Of a DNA stretch of 39,369 nt, positions 30,695 through 39,369 are shown in pieces. Position numbers and translations under genes: made by a program. Origin of the DNA: Betaproteobacteria bacterium (GTDB lineage: Bacteria > Pseudomonadota > Gammaproteobacteria > Burkholderiales > SG8-41); the NCBI GenBank assembly GCA_025363575.1, contig JANYDM010000087.1, positions 1 to 39,369 of the forward strand, read 5' to 3'. The notes under the pieces were generated by a model. The model saw only the letters and a program-made list of their open reading frames with translations. It had not been told where the DNA came from and made no database searches. Each line of letters opens with the position of its first letter. Position 1 is the stretch's first letter.

Positions 30695-33600
30695 TTACGC
30701 TGCTTCTTCGGCAAGTTTCATCGCTTCCTCGATATCGACCGCAACCACGCGCGACACGCCGGCTTCCTGCATGGTAACGCCTATCAGCTGATTGGCGATT
30801 TCCATCGTAATCTTGTTGTGGCTGATGAACAGAAATTGCGAATTCTCCGACATTTTCTTCACCAGATCGCAGAAACGCTCCGTGTTGGTGTCGTCGAGTG
30901 GCGCGTCGACCTCGTCGAGCAGGCAGAACGGCGCCGGGTTGAGTTGGAACAATGCGAAGACCAGCGATAACGCCGTCAATGCTTTTTCCCCGCCCGACAG
31001 CAGATGGATGGAGCTGTTCTTCTTGCCGGGCGGCTGCGCGATCACGTGCACGCCGCTGTCGAGTATCTCCTCGCCGGTCAGCTCGAGTTTGGCGCGTCCG
31101 CCGCCGAACAGAGACGGGAACAGGCGGCCGAAATGCCCGTTGACCTCGTCGAACGTGTGCTGCAGGCGCTCGCGGGTTTCGCGGTCGATGCGGCGGATTG
31201 CATCTTCGAGCGTAGTCAATGCCTGATTGAGGTCGAGCGACTGCGCATCCAGGTAGTTCTTGCGCTGCTGCGACGACTCCAACTCTTCCAGCGCCGCAAG
31301 GTTGACGGCGCCGAGCGCCCCGATTTCGCTATTTAACCGGGTGATGTCTGCCTGCCATGCGCCTGAGCGCTTACCCTTTTCGAGCTGGGTTTCGAGTTCC
31401 TGCTCGTTGGCACCGGCTTCCGCGAGCTGCTGCGCGAACTGCTCTTCGGTCAGGCGCGCTTCCTGCTCCTTCAGCCTGACTTCGCCCGTGCGCTCGCGGA
31501 TCGGATTCAGGTTCTGCTCAATAGTCAGGCGTTCCTGCTCCGTTTCGCGCAGCGTAGTTTCGGTCGCCTCGAGCGTGTCGCGTGCAGCGGCCAGCACCTG
31601 CTCCTTCTGCGCGCGCACGCCTATGACCTGCTCGAGCTCGCCGGTGAGCGGCGCCTCGTCGAGCGCGCCGAGGTCCTGCTCGTGCTGCGCGATGGCATTC
31701 TTGACGGTGCTCACATTCGCCGCAACGAGCTCGACCGCATTGTCGACTTCGGCAATTTTCGCGGCGCAGGTCTTCAGATGAAAAGCGGATTCCTGCGCCG
31801 CGCGCTCGGCCTGCTGCACTGTATTACGCTGCTGCTCAAGCGCCGTTTCGGCCGCCGTGTATTGCTCGAGCGTCCCGGCCTGGCGCGCCTGGAATTCTAT
31901 GCGCTGGCGGTCGAATTGCGCCCCCTGCGTTTGCGCCGCATCGTGTTGCCCGCGCTCGTGACCGGACTGCGCGACGATTTCCGCGAGCTCGGACGCAATC
32001 TGCTCGCCACGCTGCGTGACTCTCTGCGCCTGCTCGGACAGGCGCAAAATCGAGAGTTCGGATTCATGCAGCGTTTGCTGCAGCATTTCGGCGGCGAACC
32101 GTACTTCGTTGAGGACGGCCCGGCGCTGCTCTAAGCGCCCTTCGGCGCCAACGAGTTCGTCGCGCTGCGCCGTCAGGCGCGTTTGCTCGGTCGCGAGCTC
32201 GCTACCCAGCTGCTCGATTTCGCGCTGGCGCGACAACACGCCGTGCAGCTCCGAATCGGGCGCGTGAAAACTGACGCTATGGCGCGTAAACACGTGGCCA
32301 TCGCCCGACACGAGCAATGCACCCGCCGGCAGGCGTTCGCGCAATGCAAGCCCCTCGTGCCGGTCTTTGACGACATATACCTGATGCAGCCAGTCGGTGA
32401 GTGCGCCGGCAGCGGCCGAATTCTTGCAGCGCACGTAAGCAGCCAGTGGCTCGAGGCCGAACGGCGCGGCGGCTGCTGCATTGTCAGGCGCAGTCGTATA
32501 GACCGTCATGCGGCCGGGCGGCAGATCGCCCAGCCATGGCGCGGCCTGCGCAAGATCGCCGAGGCCGATTGCATTCAGCCGTTCGCGCAGCACGGCCTCC
32601 AGCGCATCTTCCCAGCCCGCTTCGATTTCAATGTCCTGCCACAACCGGCGCGCCGCATTCAGATCGTGCGTGGCGAGCCAGCCTTGCATGGTCTCGCTGC
32701 GCGCGATGCGGTCCTGCAACTGCGTTAGCGCGTCAATACGCGCGGTCAGTGACGTCACGTGCTGCGCGGCCGCGTCGACGGCTGCGCCCTGCTCGCGCAA
32801 AGCCTGTTCCAGCAATGGCAGCGACGTCTCTTCGGCGTCGAGTTGCGCCCGTTTGTCGCGGTGTTGCACCTCCAGCGCAGCGAGTTCCGCGCGCAGGCGT
32901 TCCAGCTCGTCGCTGTCGGGCGGCGTCAGGGCCGTCTGCTCCTCGCGCAGCCGTTGTTCGCGCTGTGCCAGTTGGGCGAGTATTTTCAGAGCATGCTCGC
33001 CGCGCGCGCGCTCGAGTTGCAACTGCTGGCTGTTCTCAGCGATCTCATGCTGCAGGCGATCGCGCGCTTCCCGGCTGGCGCGGAACTCCTGCTCGGTAAC
33101 GGGCAGTCGCGTAGCGGCGGCACTCGCCGCTTCCTGACATTCCTGCGCCTGCTGCCGGGCACGCGCTTCTTCGTCGCGCCATTCCTGCTGGCTCGCGCGC
33201 TGTGTATCGAGCTGGCTTTCCCCTTGCGCGAGCTGGTTTTGCAGCGCAGCGAGCTGGTTGCCGATGCGCTGGCGGTTTTCGCGCACATGCTGCAGCTGCT
33301 GCTGCACGCGCGAGAATTCGGCGTTCGTTTCATACAGACTGCCGTGCGCCGCCTGCACCGCGTCGCCCGCGGCATGATGCTGGTCGCGAAGCTCTTCGAT
33401 GCGCCGCTCTGTCTCGCGCAAACGCGCGGTTTCCGCTTCGAGCTCGACGCCGAGCTTCTCGATCTCGCGCGTGTAGCGCTCGCGCGCGCTGGTCGCCTCG
33501 CGTCTTTTCTGCAGCCAGAGCAGGTTCTGCGCCATGCGCAGCTGCTCCTGCAGGCCGTGGTACTGGCGCGCGACTTCGGCCTGCGCGGTCAGATGCTCGA

Positions 33601-34213
33601 GCTGCTTGTCGAGCTCAAGGCGTATGTCTTCGACCCGCAGCAGGTTTTCGCGCGTGTCCGCGAGACGCAGCTCCGTCTCGCGCCGGCGCTCGCGATACTT
33701 CGAGACGCCCGCCGCTTCTTCGAGAAATATGCGCAGCTCCTCGGGCTTGGCCTCGATGATGCGGGAAATCATGCCCTGCTCGATGATCGCGTAAGCGCGC
33801 GCACCGAGCCCGGTCCCCAGAAAAATGTCGGCAACGTCACGCCGCCGCACATGCAGATTGTTGATGTAATAGGCAGACTCCGCATCGCGCTCGAGCACGC
33901 GCTTGACCGAGATTTCGCCGTAATTGGCCCACTGGCCGCCGGCGCGGCCGAGGCTGTTGTCGAACACGAGCTCGACGCTTGCGCGGTTTACTGTCTGGCG
34001 ATTGCCGGAGCCGTTAAACAGCACATCCTGCATGGTTTCGCCGCGCAAATGCTTTGCCGACGACTCGCCGAGCACCCAGCGCACCGCGTCGATGATGTTG
34101 GATTTGCCGCAACCGTTGGGACCGACCACGCCGACCAGCTGGCCTGGCACGGGAATACTGGTGGGATCGACGAAAGATTTAAAGCCAGCAAGCTTGATTT
34201 CAGTGAGGCGCAA
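30695..34213 (-). CDS. smc: Chromosome segregation protein SMC
   Basis: Condensin-type ATPase that organises and compacts the chromosome. The 1172-residue product has the N-terminal Walker A GPNGCGKSN (31-39) after MRLTEIKLAGFKSFVDPTSI. Long Gln/Glu/Arg-rich coiled coils (about 170-500 and 670-1020) flank a hinge domain near 515-650 (GWEDALEAVLRERLNAIGLG). The C-terminal head has the ABC signature LLSGGEKALTALSLVFALFQ and Walker B CLLDEVDAPLDDTNTERF. The start is TTG at 34213: it matches the conserved MRLT start, and no in-frame ATG exists nearby upstream. The divergent neighbour is queF. No scpA or scpB is seen here. Confidence 0.97.
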   Translation of the reverse strand: MRLTEIKLAGFKSFVDPTSIPVPGQLVGVVGPNGCGKSNIIDAVRWVLGESSAKHLRGETMQDVLFNGSGNRQTVNRASVELVFDNSLGRAGGQWANYGEISVKRVLERDAESAYYINNLHVRRRDVADIFLGTGLGARAYAIIEQGMISRIIEAKPEELRIFLEEAAGVSKYRERRRETELRLADTRENLLRVEDIRLELDKQLEHLTAQAEVARQYHGLQEQLRMAQNLLWLQKRREATSARERYTREIEKLGVELEAETARLRETERRIEELRDQHHAAGDAVQAAHGSLYETNAEFSRVQQQLQHVRENRQRIGNQLAALQNQLAQGESQLDTQRASQQEWRDEEARARQQAQECQEAASAAATRLPVTEQEFRASREARDRLQHEIAENSQQLQLERARGEHALKILAQLAQREQRLREEQTALTPPDSDELERLRAELAALEVQHRDKRAQLDAEETSLPLLEQALREQGAAVDAAAQHVTSLTARIDALTQLQDRIARSETMQGWLATHDLNAARRLWQDIEIEAGWEDALEAVLRERLNAIGLGDLAQAAPWLGDLPPGRMTVYTTAPDNAAAAAPFGLEPLAAYVRCKNSAAAGALTDWLHQVYVVKDRHEGLALRERLPAGALLVSGDGHVFTRHSVSFHAPDSELHGVLSRQREIEQLGSELATEQTRLTAQRDELVGAEGRLEQRRAVLNEVRFAAEMLQQTLHESELSILRLSEQAQRVTQRGEQIASELAEIVAQSGHERGQHDAAQTQGAQFDRQRIEFQARQAGTLEQYTAAETALEQQRNTVQQAERAAQESAFHLKTCAAKIAEVDNAVELVAANVSTVKNAIAQHEQDLGALDEAPLTGELEQVIGVRAQKEQVLAAARDTLEATETTLRETEQERLTIEQNLNPIRERTGEVRLKEQEARLTEEQFAQQLAEAGANEQELETQLEKGKRSGAWQADITRLNSEIGALGAVNLAALEELESSQQRKNYLDAQSLDLNQALTTLEDAIRRIDRETRERLQHTFDEVNGHFGRLFPSLFGGGRAKLELTGEEILDSGVHVIAQPPGKKNSSIHLLSGGEKALTALSLVFALFQLNPAPFCLLDEVDAPLDDTNTERFCDLVKKMSENSQFLFISHNKITMEIANQLIGVTMQEAGVSRVVAVDIEEAMKLAEEAA

Positions 34214-34240
34214 TTTGTTCTTTGCCCGGACGGGTGAGGT

Positions 34241-34246
34241 TATAAT
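34241..34246 (+). promoter_or_regulatory. Candidate queF promoter -10 box
   Basis: A perfect TATAAT lies in the smc/queF gap, about 90 nt before the queF ATG. The matching -35 is poor: TTCTTT at 34218-34223 with a 17-bp spacer is the best placed. The assignment depends mainly on the -10. No confident smc promoter was found on the other strand. Confidence 0.4.
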
Positions 34247-34250
34247 TCGG

Positions 34251-34295
34251 GCCGGATTCGACGGCGCCCAACTTGAACGCGCGTGCGAATCGGGC
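34251..34295. promoter_or_regulatory. Imperfect 10-bp hairpin in the queF leader
   Basis: GCCGGATTCG (34251-34260) pairs with CGAATCGGGC (34286-34295) with one G-G mismatch, around a 25-nt loop. It begins near the expected queF transcription start and ends 43 nt before the ATG. queF genes can be controlled by preQ1 riboswitches, but this sequence lacks the A-rich tail and loop of the preQ1-I class that I know. Function is therefore unknown. Confidence 0.35.
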
Positions 34296-34338
34296 TCATT
34301 TAGCGCAATATTTTAACTGAATTATTTCATCCGCCCTA

Positions 34339-34755
34339 ATGCCGAGCGTCCCGCATAAACGTCTTGCAACGTTTCCCAATCCGCAGTTGCGCCGCGACTA
34401 CCGGATTCACATGGAAATACCGGAGTTTACCTGCCTCTGTCCGCAGACCGGACAGCCGGATTTCGCAACGCTCTATCTCGATTACGTGCCCGACCGTAAA
34501 TGCGTCGAGCTGAAGAGTCTCAAGCTCTACATCTGGTCGTACCGCAATGAAGGCGCGTTTCATGAAGCGGTGACCAACCGCATACTGGACGATCTCGCCG
34601 GGGCCACCGCGCCGCGCTACATGCGGCTCGCCGCGCGGTTTTACGTGCGCGGCGGAATCTTTACCACAGTGGTCGCGACCAAGCAAAAGAAAGGCTGGCG
34701 CGCGCCGCCGGGATTCAACCTCGACGCACTGCCGGCATCGCCGAGCACACGCTAG
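34339..34755 (+). CDS. queF: NADPH-dependent preQ0 reductase QueF (short form)
   Basis: Reduces 7-cyano-7-deazaguanine (preQ0) to preQ1 in queuosine synthesis. The 138-residue product is the short, single-domain form. It has [20 protein letters not shown] with the thioimide-forming Cys34 and catalytic Asp41. [18 protein letters not shown] (55-72) carries Glu57 and the family QueF motif, followed by FHE with His75. The active-site set is complete. It is divergent from smc across 125 bp. Its last 41 bp overlap the convergent EamA transporter gene. Other que genes are not in the window. Confidence 0.95.
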   Translation: MPSVPHKRLATFPNPQLRRDYRIHMEIPEFTCLCPQTGQPDFATLYLDYVPDRKCVELKSLKLYIWSYRNEGAFHEAVTNRILDDLAGATAPRYMRLAARFYVRGGIFTTVVATKQKKGWRAPPGFNLDALPASPSTR

Positions 34756-35638
34756 CACCGCAGCTCGATTCGGCCGCTGGCGCGCCGCCTATGCGGCCCG
34801 ACAGCAGTCCGGCGACCACTATCATGATACCGCCGCACCACCCCGCGGGTTCGAGCACCTCGCCCGCGAGCGCCCACGCTGAGATTGCCGTCACCACCAG
34901 TTCGAACAAATAAATCACGATCGCCCGGTTGGCGCTGATGTTCGTCAATCCGTATTGCACGGCGAGGTTCACGGCCAGGATGACGACGGCGAGCAGCGCC
35001 AGGAGCCACGCCTGCGCAAGCGCCGGTTGCCAAACCACTGCCGGCCCCGGCAACACCAGAATGCAAACGACACCGGCCGCGACGCCGCCGGAGAAAACCG
35101 CGAGCGCCTTCAACTCAATGGCGATATGCGCCGTCTTGCGTATCAGCACGTTCGACAACGCAAACATCGCGCCGGCCGATAACGCGAGCCATTCCGCCAG
35201 AGAACGCGGCACCGGCCACCCCATGCGAGGCTGCCACAACATCACGACAGCGCCCGCTAGTGCGATCAACATGAGCCCGTAACCCGCGGCCGCGAGTTTC
35301 TCGCCAAGCAACAGGCGCGCGAACAATATTGTCCATGCCGGAGCCAGATAAAAAAGCAGAACCACCCGCATCACGTCGCCGTAGATAACCGCGATAGTGA
35401 AGCCTACGTTGGACCAGCCGGCGGTAAGCGCAATTGCCAGCAGCATCCACGACAAGCGCACGCGCGGCCGCAAAAATACCGCGCAAATCATCAAGGCGCC
35501 TGCGTACGTCAACGCCGCGGCCAGCGCGCCGCTGACTCCGGCGTGCTCGAGTGCGCGGTACGGGTACCAAATCAACCCCCATACGGTCGCGCCTGTCAGC
35601 AGCGCCGCTACCGGGATCATTTTTGTGAACTGCGCCAC
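34715..35638 (-). CDS. EamA/DMT-family transporter, substrate unknown
   Basis: Predicted inner-membrane exporter of small metabolites. The 307-residue protein has about ten hydrophobic segments arranged as two EamA repeats (about 8-135 and 150-285). Features include [20 protein letters not shown] near the start, [20 protein letters not shown] at the end of repeat one, and a matching [19 protein letters not shown] in repeat two. The C-terminal tail (about 285-307) is Ser/Ala-rich and overlaps queF in the opposite direction by 41 bp. The GTG at 35638 has an AAGG upstream. The ATG at 35620 is an alternative. Substrate cannot be inferred. Confidence 0.87.
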   Translation of the reverse strand: MAQFTKMIPVAALLTGATVWGLIWYPYRALEHAGVSGALAAALTYAGALMICAVFLRPRVRLSWMLLAIALTAGWSNVGFTIAVIYGDVMRVVLLFYLAPAWTILFARLLLGEKLAAAGYGLMLIALAGAVVMLWQPRMGWPVPRSLAEWLALSAGAMFALSNVLIRKTAHIAIELKALAVFSGGVAAGVVCILVLPGPAVVWQPALAQAWLLALLAVVILAVNLAVQYGLTNISANRAIVIYLFELVVTAISAWALAGEVLEPAGWCGGIMIVVAGLLSGRIGGAPAAESSCGASVCSAMPAVRRG

Positions 35639-35652
35639 AACACCCTTATAAT
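35623..35652 (+). promoter_or_regulatory. Sigma70 promoter of dapC-dapD
   Basis: TTGTGA (35623-35628) and a perfect TATAAT (35647-35652) are 18 bp apart, with a start predicted near 35659 and a short leader of about 20 nt before the dapC ATG. The -35 lies over the first codons of the divergent transporter if that gene starts at 35638. Confidence 0.6.
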
Positions 35653-35679
35653 CCGACCTTTGAATTTGCCGCTGCCCGC

Positions 35680-36873
35680 ATGAATTCCGCCTTCGATCAA
35701 TTGCAGAGTTATCCGTTCCAGAAACTCGCCGCGCTGACGAGCGGAATTACACCCGACCCGCAGTTGAAGCCGGTCGCGCTGCACATCGGCGAACCCAAGC
35801 ATCCGACGCCGGATTTTATCAAGCGCGCGCTGATCGAAAATCTCGGCGGGCTGGCCAGTTATCCAACCACGCTTGGCGGCATCGCGCTACGCACCGCTAT
35901 CGCACAGTGGCTGCAACGCCGCTATGGCTTGAAAAATATCAGCGCCGAGACCGAGATCATACCGGTGAATGGCAGCCGCGAAGCATTGTTCGCGTTCGCG
36001 CAGACGGTCGTCGACCGCGCGCGCCCGGATCCGGTGGTCGTAGTGCCGAACCCGTTTTACCAGATCTACGAAGGTGCCGCGCTACTGGCCGGCGCGGCAC
36101 CGCAGTATCTGCACACGCTGCCGGCGCATAATTTCGCGCTCGATTTTGAACAGCTGCCGGCGAACGTTTGGGCACGCACCCAGCTGGTGTACGTGTGCTC
36201 GCCTGCCAACCCGACGGGCCGCGTGATGACGCTCGACGAATGGCAGCGCTTGTTTGCTCTATCGGATCGCTATGGTTTCGTCATCGCGGCGGACGAATGC
36301 TATTCGGAAATCTATTTCGACGAGGCGCAGCCTCCGCTTGGCAGCCTGCAGGCGGCGCAGCAATTGGGCCGCGAAGGCTATCCCCGGCTCGTCATGTTCT
36401 CCAGCCTGTCCAAGCGCTCCAACGTGCCGGGCATGCGGTCCGGCTTTGTTGCCGGCGACGCCGCTATACTCAAGAAATTTCTGCTTTATCGCACGTATCA
36501 GGGTTGCGCGATGAGCCCGCCTATCCTCGCCGCGAGCACCGCCGCCTGGCAGGACGAGGCGCACGTCGTCGAGAACCGCCGGCTCTATCGCGAGAAATTC
36601 GCCGCGTTCACGCGCATCGTTGGCGCAGCCACCGAAATCGGCATGCCCGACGCCGCGTTCTATATCTGGCTCGATACTTTGCGCGACGACACTGCCTTCA
36701 CGCGCGAGCTGCTGGCGGAGCAAAACGTATCGGTGCTTCCGGGCAGCTACCTTGCGCGCGAAGCGCGCGGCGTCAACCCCGGTGCGCAATTCGTGCGTAT
36801 CGCGCTGGTCGCGTCCACCGCGGAGTGCACCGATGCCGCGCAGCGCATTGCCACATTTTTGCGCAAACGATAA
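35680..36873 (+). CDS. dapC: Succinyldiaminopimelate transaminase
   Basis: PLP-dependent class I/II aminotransferase in the succinylase branch of lysine and meso-diaminopimelate synthesis. The 397-residue product begins NSAFDQLQSYPFQKLAALTS, a start characteristic of this subgroup. It has ALHIGEPKHPTPDF, VNGSREALFAFAQ and CSPANPTGRVM. The cofactor Lys is residue 245 in SSLSKRSNVPGMRSGF, and the carboxylate-binding Arg lies in QFVRIALVAS. dapD follows 18 bp downstream, which supports DapC over other aminotransferases. Confidence 0.94.
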   Translation: MNSAFDQLQSYPFQKLAALTSGITPDPQLKPVALHIGEPKHPTPDFIKRALIENLGGLASYPTTLGGIALRTAIAQWLQRRYGLKNISAETEIIPVNGSREALFAFAQTVVDRARPDPVVVVPNPFYQIYEGAALLAGAAPQYLHTLPAHNFALDFEQLPANVWARTQLVYVCSPANPTGRVMTLDEWQRLFALSDRYGFVIAADECYSEIYFDEAQPPLGSLQAAQQLGREGYPRLVMFSSLSKRSNVPGMRSGFVAGDAAILKKFLLYRTYQGCAMSPPILAASTAAWQDEAHVVENRRLYREKFAAFTRIVGAATEIGMPDAAFYIWLDTLRDDTAFTRELLAEQNVSVLPGSYLAREARGVNPGAQFVRIALVASTAECTDAAQRIATFLRKR

Positions 36874-36891
36874 ATCACTGACGGGAAGCTC

Positions 36892-37713
<822 letters not shown>

Positions 37714-37768
37714 GTATTTATACCGCTGTTCTGCTCGAAATAAGCTTCCCAAGCCCTTCAAAAATTGG

Positions 37769-37783
37769 CAAAATAGTATTTTG
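37769..37783. promoter_or_regulatory. Perfect 15-bp palindrome, candidate operator
   Basis: CAAAATA-G-TATTTTG is a perfect 7+1+7 palindrome located 26 bp before the ATG of the next gene. Its centre contains TAGTAT, which could double as a -10 box, though no convincing -35 was found. An AT-rich dyad in GC-rich DNA at a promoter position suggests a regulator-binding site. This is inference from position and symmetry only. Confidence 0.35.
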
Positions 37784-37809
37784 ATCCCTGCCGCGAATTC
37801 AAGGATGCA

Positions 37810-38604
37810 ATGGGCTTACTTGACGACCTAAAGCAGCAGGCCGACTCGCTGCGCCAGAAGCAGCAGGTATCGCAAGCTGAATTCAATCAGAACCTGCTGC
37901 TGGCGCATGCCAAGCTGAAAGACGGTCTGCATTACCTGGTTGATCTCTTCAACTCGCTCAATATCATCAAGCCGGTAGTGCCGCGCTATTACTACCTTGA
38001 GGGCGGCATCAGCAAGCTCGAAGACCTGCTGCAATGCGATTACAACTGCAACGGACGCCGCCTGACCGTCGACCACCACGATTACATCGAAGCGGTCGTG
38101 CTGCGCTTTCGCTGCGCCGGCAAAGGCACCATCACCATAGAGAAGCAATCGGATCCCATGGTGCAGCGCCTGCGCGATCATCTATGGACGAACGCGCTCA
38201 AGTTCGAAGTCAAGGAAGTCCGCAGCGATCGCGGTTATGTCGAAAAAGGCATCTTCACCGTCAATTGCGAGGTGCCCGTAACGATTACAGTTGCCGGCGA
38301 TCTTGAAAACGCGCTGATCAAGATCACGACCAAAAACCTCGAAAAACTCGGCGAGTATGTCTATATTTACGATTTCGACGAATTCGGCAAGGAAGTGCTC
38401 GAAGAACTGGGCAAGGTGATCATCGCCAAACCGAATACGTTCCGCACCATGGGCAAGCGCCAGCAGGCGATGGCGACGACCAGCGTCCGCGTGCCGCGTC
38501 AGGAGACTCCCGATGAAGCGCGCGAGGCGGCCGCGCTACCGCCGGTGGAAGAGGTCGTCGATAAGAGCTTGATCGGCAACATCCGGTCGCTACTCAAGCG
38601 CTGA
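37810..38604 (+). CDS. Unrecognised soluble protein upstream of a pilus ATPase
   Basis: I do not recognise the family. The 264-residue protein has no signal peptide or membrane segment. It starts MGLLDDLKQQADSLRQKQQV, an amphipathic, probably coiled-coil region (1-50). A mixed alpha/beta core follows (about 60-205) with a CDYNCNG pair of cysteines near 76-79, GKGTITIEKQSDPMVQRLRD and KNLEKLGEYVYIYDFDEFGK. The C-terminal tail (about 220-264) is Ala/Glu/Pro-rich and ends in basic SLLKR. AAGGA precedes the ATG. The pilus ATPase starts 13 bp downstream, so the two are very likely co-transcribed. A role in pilus retraction or surface behaviour is only a guess from context. Confidence 0.9.
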   Translation: MGLLDDLKQQADSLRQKQQVSQAEFNQNLLLAHAKLKDGLHYLVDLFNSLNIIKPVVPRYYYLEGGISKLEDLLQCDYNCNGRRLTVDHHDYIEAVVLRFRCAGKGTITIEKQSDPMVQRLRDHLWTNALKFEVKEVRSDRGYVEKGIFTVNCEVPVTITVAGDLENALIKITTKNLEKLGEYVYIYDFDEFGKEVLEELGKVIIAKPNTFRTMGKRQQAMATTSVRVPRQETPDEAREAAALPPVEEVVDKSLIGNIRSLLKR

Positions 38605-38617
38605 ACGGAGGACCGTC

Positions 38618-39369
38618 ATGTTCGTCGACCCGTTGTTCAAGTTAATGGCCGAAAAGCAGGCGTCGGACATGTTTTTCACCGCCGGGGCGCCGATCCAGAT
38701 CAAGATCAACGGCGTCGTCATGCCGGTCAATTCCCAGGTGCTCGACCCGGCGGCAGTCAAGAAAATCGCCTACGAGGTCATGAACGAGGAACAGACCGCG
38801 GAATACGAAAAAGTGCTCGAGATGAACTTCGCGGTCGGCCGCGCCGATCTTGGCAGTTTCCGCCTCAACGTATTCCGCCAGCGCGGCGCCGTCGCGATGG
38901 TAATCCGTTTTATCAAGCCCGATATCCCCAGCGTCGAAGAGCTGAAACTGCCGCCCGTCGTCAAAGACCTGGTGATGGAAAAGCTCGGCATGATATTGAT
39001 CGTCGGCTCGACCGGCTCGGGCAAGTCGACGTCGATGGCGGCGATGATCGATTACCGCAACAGCACGCGCACGGGCCACATCCTGACGATCGAAGATCCA
39101 ATGGAATTCGTCTACAAGCACAAGAAGTCGATCGTGAACCAGCGCGAGGTCGGCATGGACACGCGGTCGTACAACAATGCGCTGATCAGCGCGATGCGCG
39201 AAGCGCCCGACCTGCTGATGATAGGCGAAATCCGCGACCAGCCGACCCTGCAAAGCGCGCTGCTGTTCGCACAGACGGGCCACCTGTGCCTGTCGACGCT
39301 GCATGCGAACAACAGCTATCACGCGCTGAACCGCATCATCAATTTTTTTCCGCGCGAGGCGCGCGAGGC
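38618..39369 (+). CDS. PilU/PilT-family pilus retraction ATPase (cut by window edge)
   Basis: Hexameric ATPase that powers type IV pilus retraction. The first 250 residues are visible, starting MFVDPLFKLMAEKQASDMFF. The Walker A is GSTGSGKST (130-138). The Asp box is LTIEDPMEFVYKH, the Walker B is DLLMIGEIRD (198-207), and the His box is GHLCLSTLHANN (221-232). TIEDP and LMIGEIRD resemble PilU more than PilT, but the missing C-terminus prevents certainty. A GGAGG ribosome-binding site lies six bases before the ATG. The upstream unrecognised gene ends 13 bp before this start. Pilin and other pil genes are not in the window. Confidence 0.92.
   Translation, partial: MFVDPLFKLMAEKQASDMFFTAGAPIQIKINGVVMPVNSQVLDPAAVKKIAYEVMNEEQTAEYEKVLEMNFAVGRADLGSFRLNVFRQRGAVAMVIRFIKPDIPSVEELKLPPVVKDLVMEKLGMILIVGSTGSGKSTSMAAMIDYRNSTRTGHILTIEDPMEFVYKHKKSIVNQREVGMDTRSYNNALISAMREAPDLLMIGEIRDQPTLQSALLFAQTGHLCLSTLHANNSYHALNRIINFFPREARE

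Noticed and set aside
32759..34237. Plus-strand frame of 492 codons opposite smc
   Set aside because: Leucine-rich antisense product of the smc coiled coil and head; not a gene.
34251..34338. preQ1-I riboswitch upstream of queF
   Set aside because: A hairpin is present but the A-rich pseudoknot tail and conserved loop are missing.
37765..37784. Sigma54 promoter (TTGGCA box) before the pilus-linked gene
   Set aside because: A GG is present, but no GC pair occurs at the required 10-bp distance.
38642..39322. Minus-strand frame of 226 codons at the right end
   Set aside because: Antisense of the pilus ATPase, which runs open through the window end on the plus strand with all nucleotide-binding motifs.

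Overview
The window looks like a chromosomal segment of a betaproteobacterium with high-GC codon use. It is gene-dense and almost entirely housekeeping. The main evidence is gene order: rpsB-tsf-pyrH-frr-uppS-cdsA-dxr-rseP-bamA-skp-lpxD-fabZ-lpxA-lpxB-rnhB is one long minus-strand run, followed by smc-zipA-ligA and dapC-dapD blocks of the betaproteobacterial type. The precise family cannot be fixed from sequence reading alone. No rRNA, tRNA, CRISPR, transposase or phage gene was recognised.

Layout. 1-317: 5' end of pyrG (minus). 409-3702: ppsA (minus) divergent from its regulator ppsR (plus). 3699-4490: a SpoU/TrmH-type RNA methyltransferase, coupled to senA (4487-5818, minus). senB (5845-6825, plus) starts 26 bp away from senA and diverges from it. 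6805-21051: the translation, lipid-carrier and outer-membrane superoperon, read on the minus strand from rpsB down to rnhB. 21052-21362: a divergent regulatory region with a strong rpsB promoter and a structured rpsB leader. 21363-24762: map-glnD (plus). 24819-34213: a minus-strand run smc-zipA-ligA-galU-hpt-mtiP-def. 34339-34755: queF (plus). 34715-35638: an EamA transporter (minus). 35680-37713: dapC-dapD (plus). 37810-39369: an unrecognised conserved-looking protein followed by a PilU/PilT-type ATPase cut by the window end.

How the genes work together. The superoperon links protein synthesis (S2, EF-Ts, ribosome recycling factor, UMP kinase) to isoprenoid and phospholipid precursors (Dxr, UppS, CdsA), envelope stress proteolysis (RseP), outer-membrane protein assembly (BamA, Skp) and lipid A synthesis (LpxD, FabZ, LpxA, LpxB). 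The smc run combines chromosome organisation, division and ligation with UDP-glucose synthesis and a short purine salvage pair: a putative methylthioinosine phosphorylase whose product hypoxanthine would be used by the adjacent phosphoribosyltransferase.

The most distinctive content is the senA/senB pair. SenA is an EgtB-like non-haem iron sulfoxide-synthase homologue. SenB is a TIGR04348-type glycosyltransferase. Together they are the two committed enzymes of selenoneine biosynthesis, and here they sit between housekeeping genes rnhB and the RNA methyltransferase. The third partner, SenC/SelD, and a hercynine-forming EgtD are not in the window. Secondary points of interest are the rpsB leader hairpin, the rpsB-tsf attenuator, a palindromic repeat filling the glnD/def gap, and the uncharacterised gene coupled to the pilus ATPase.
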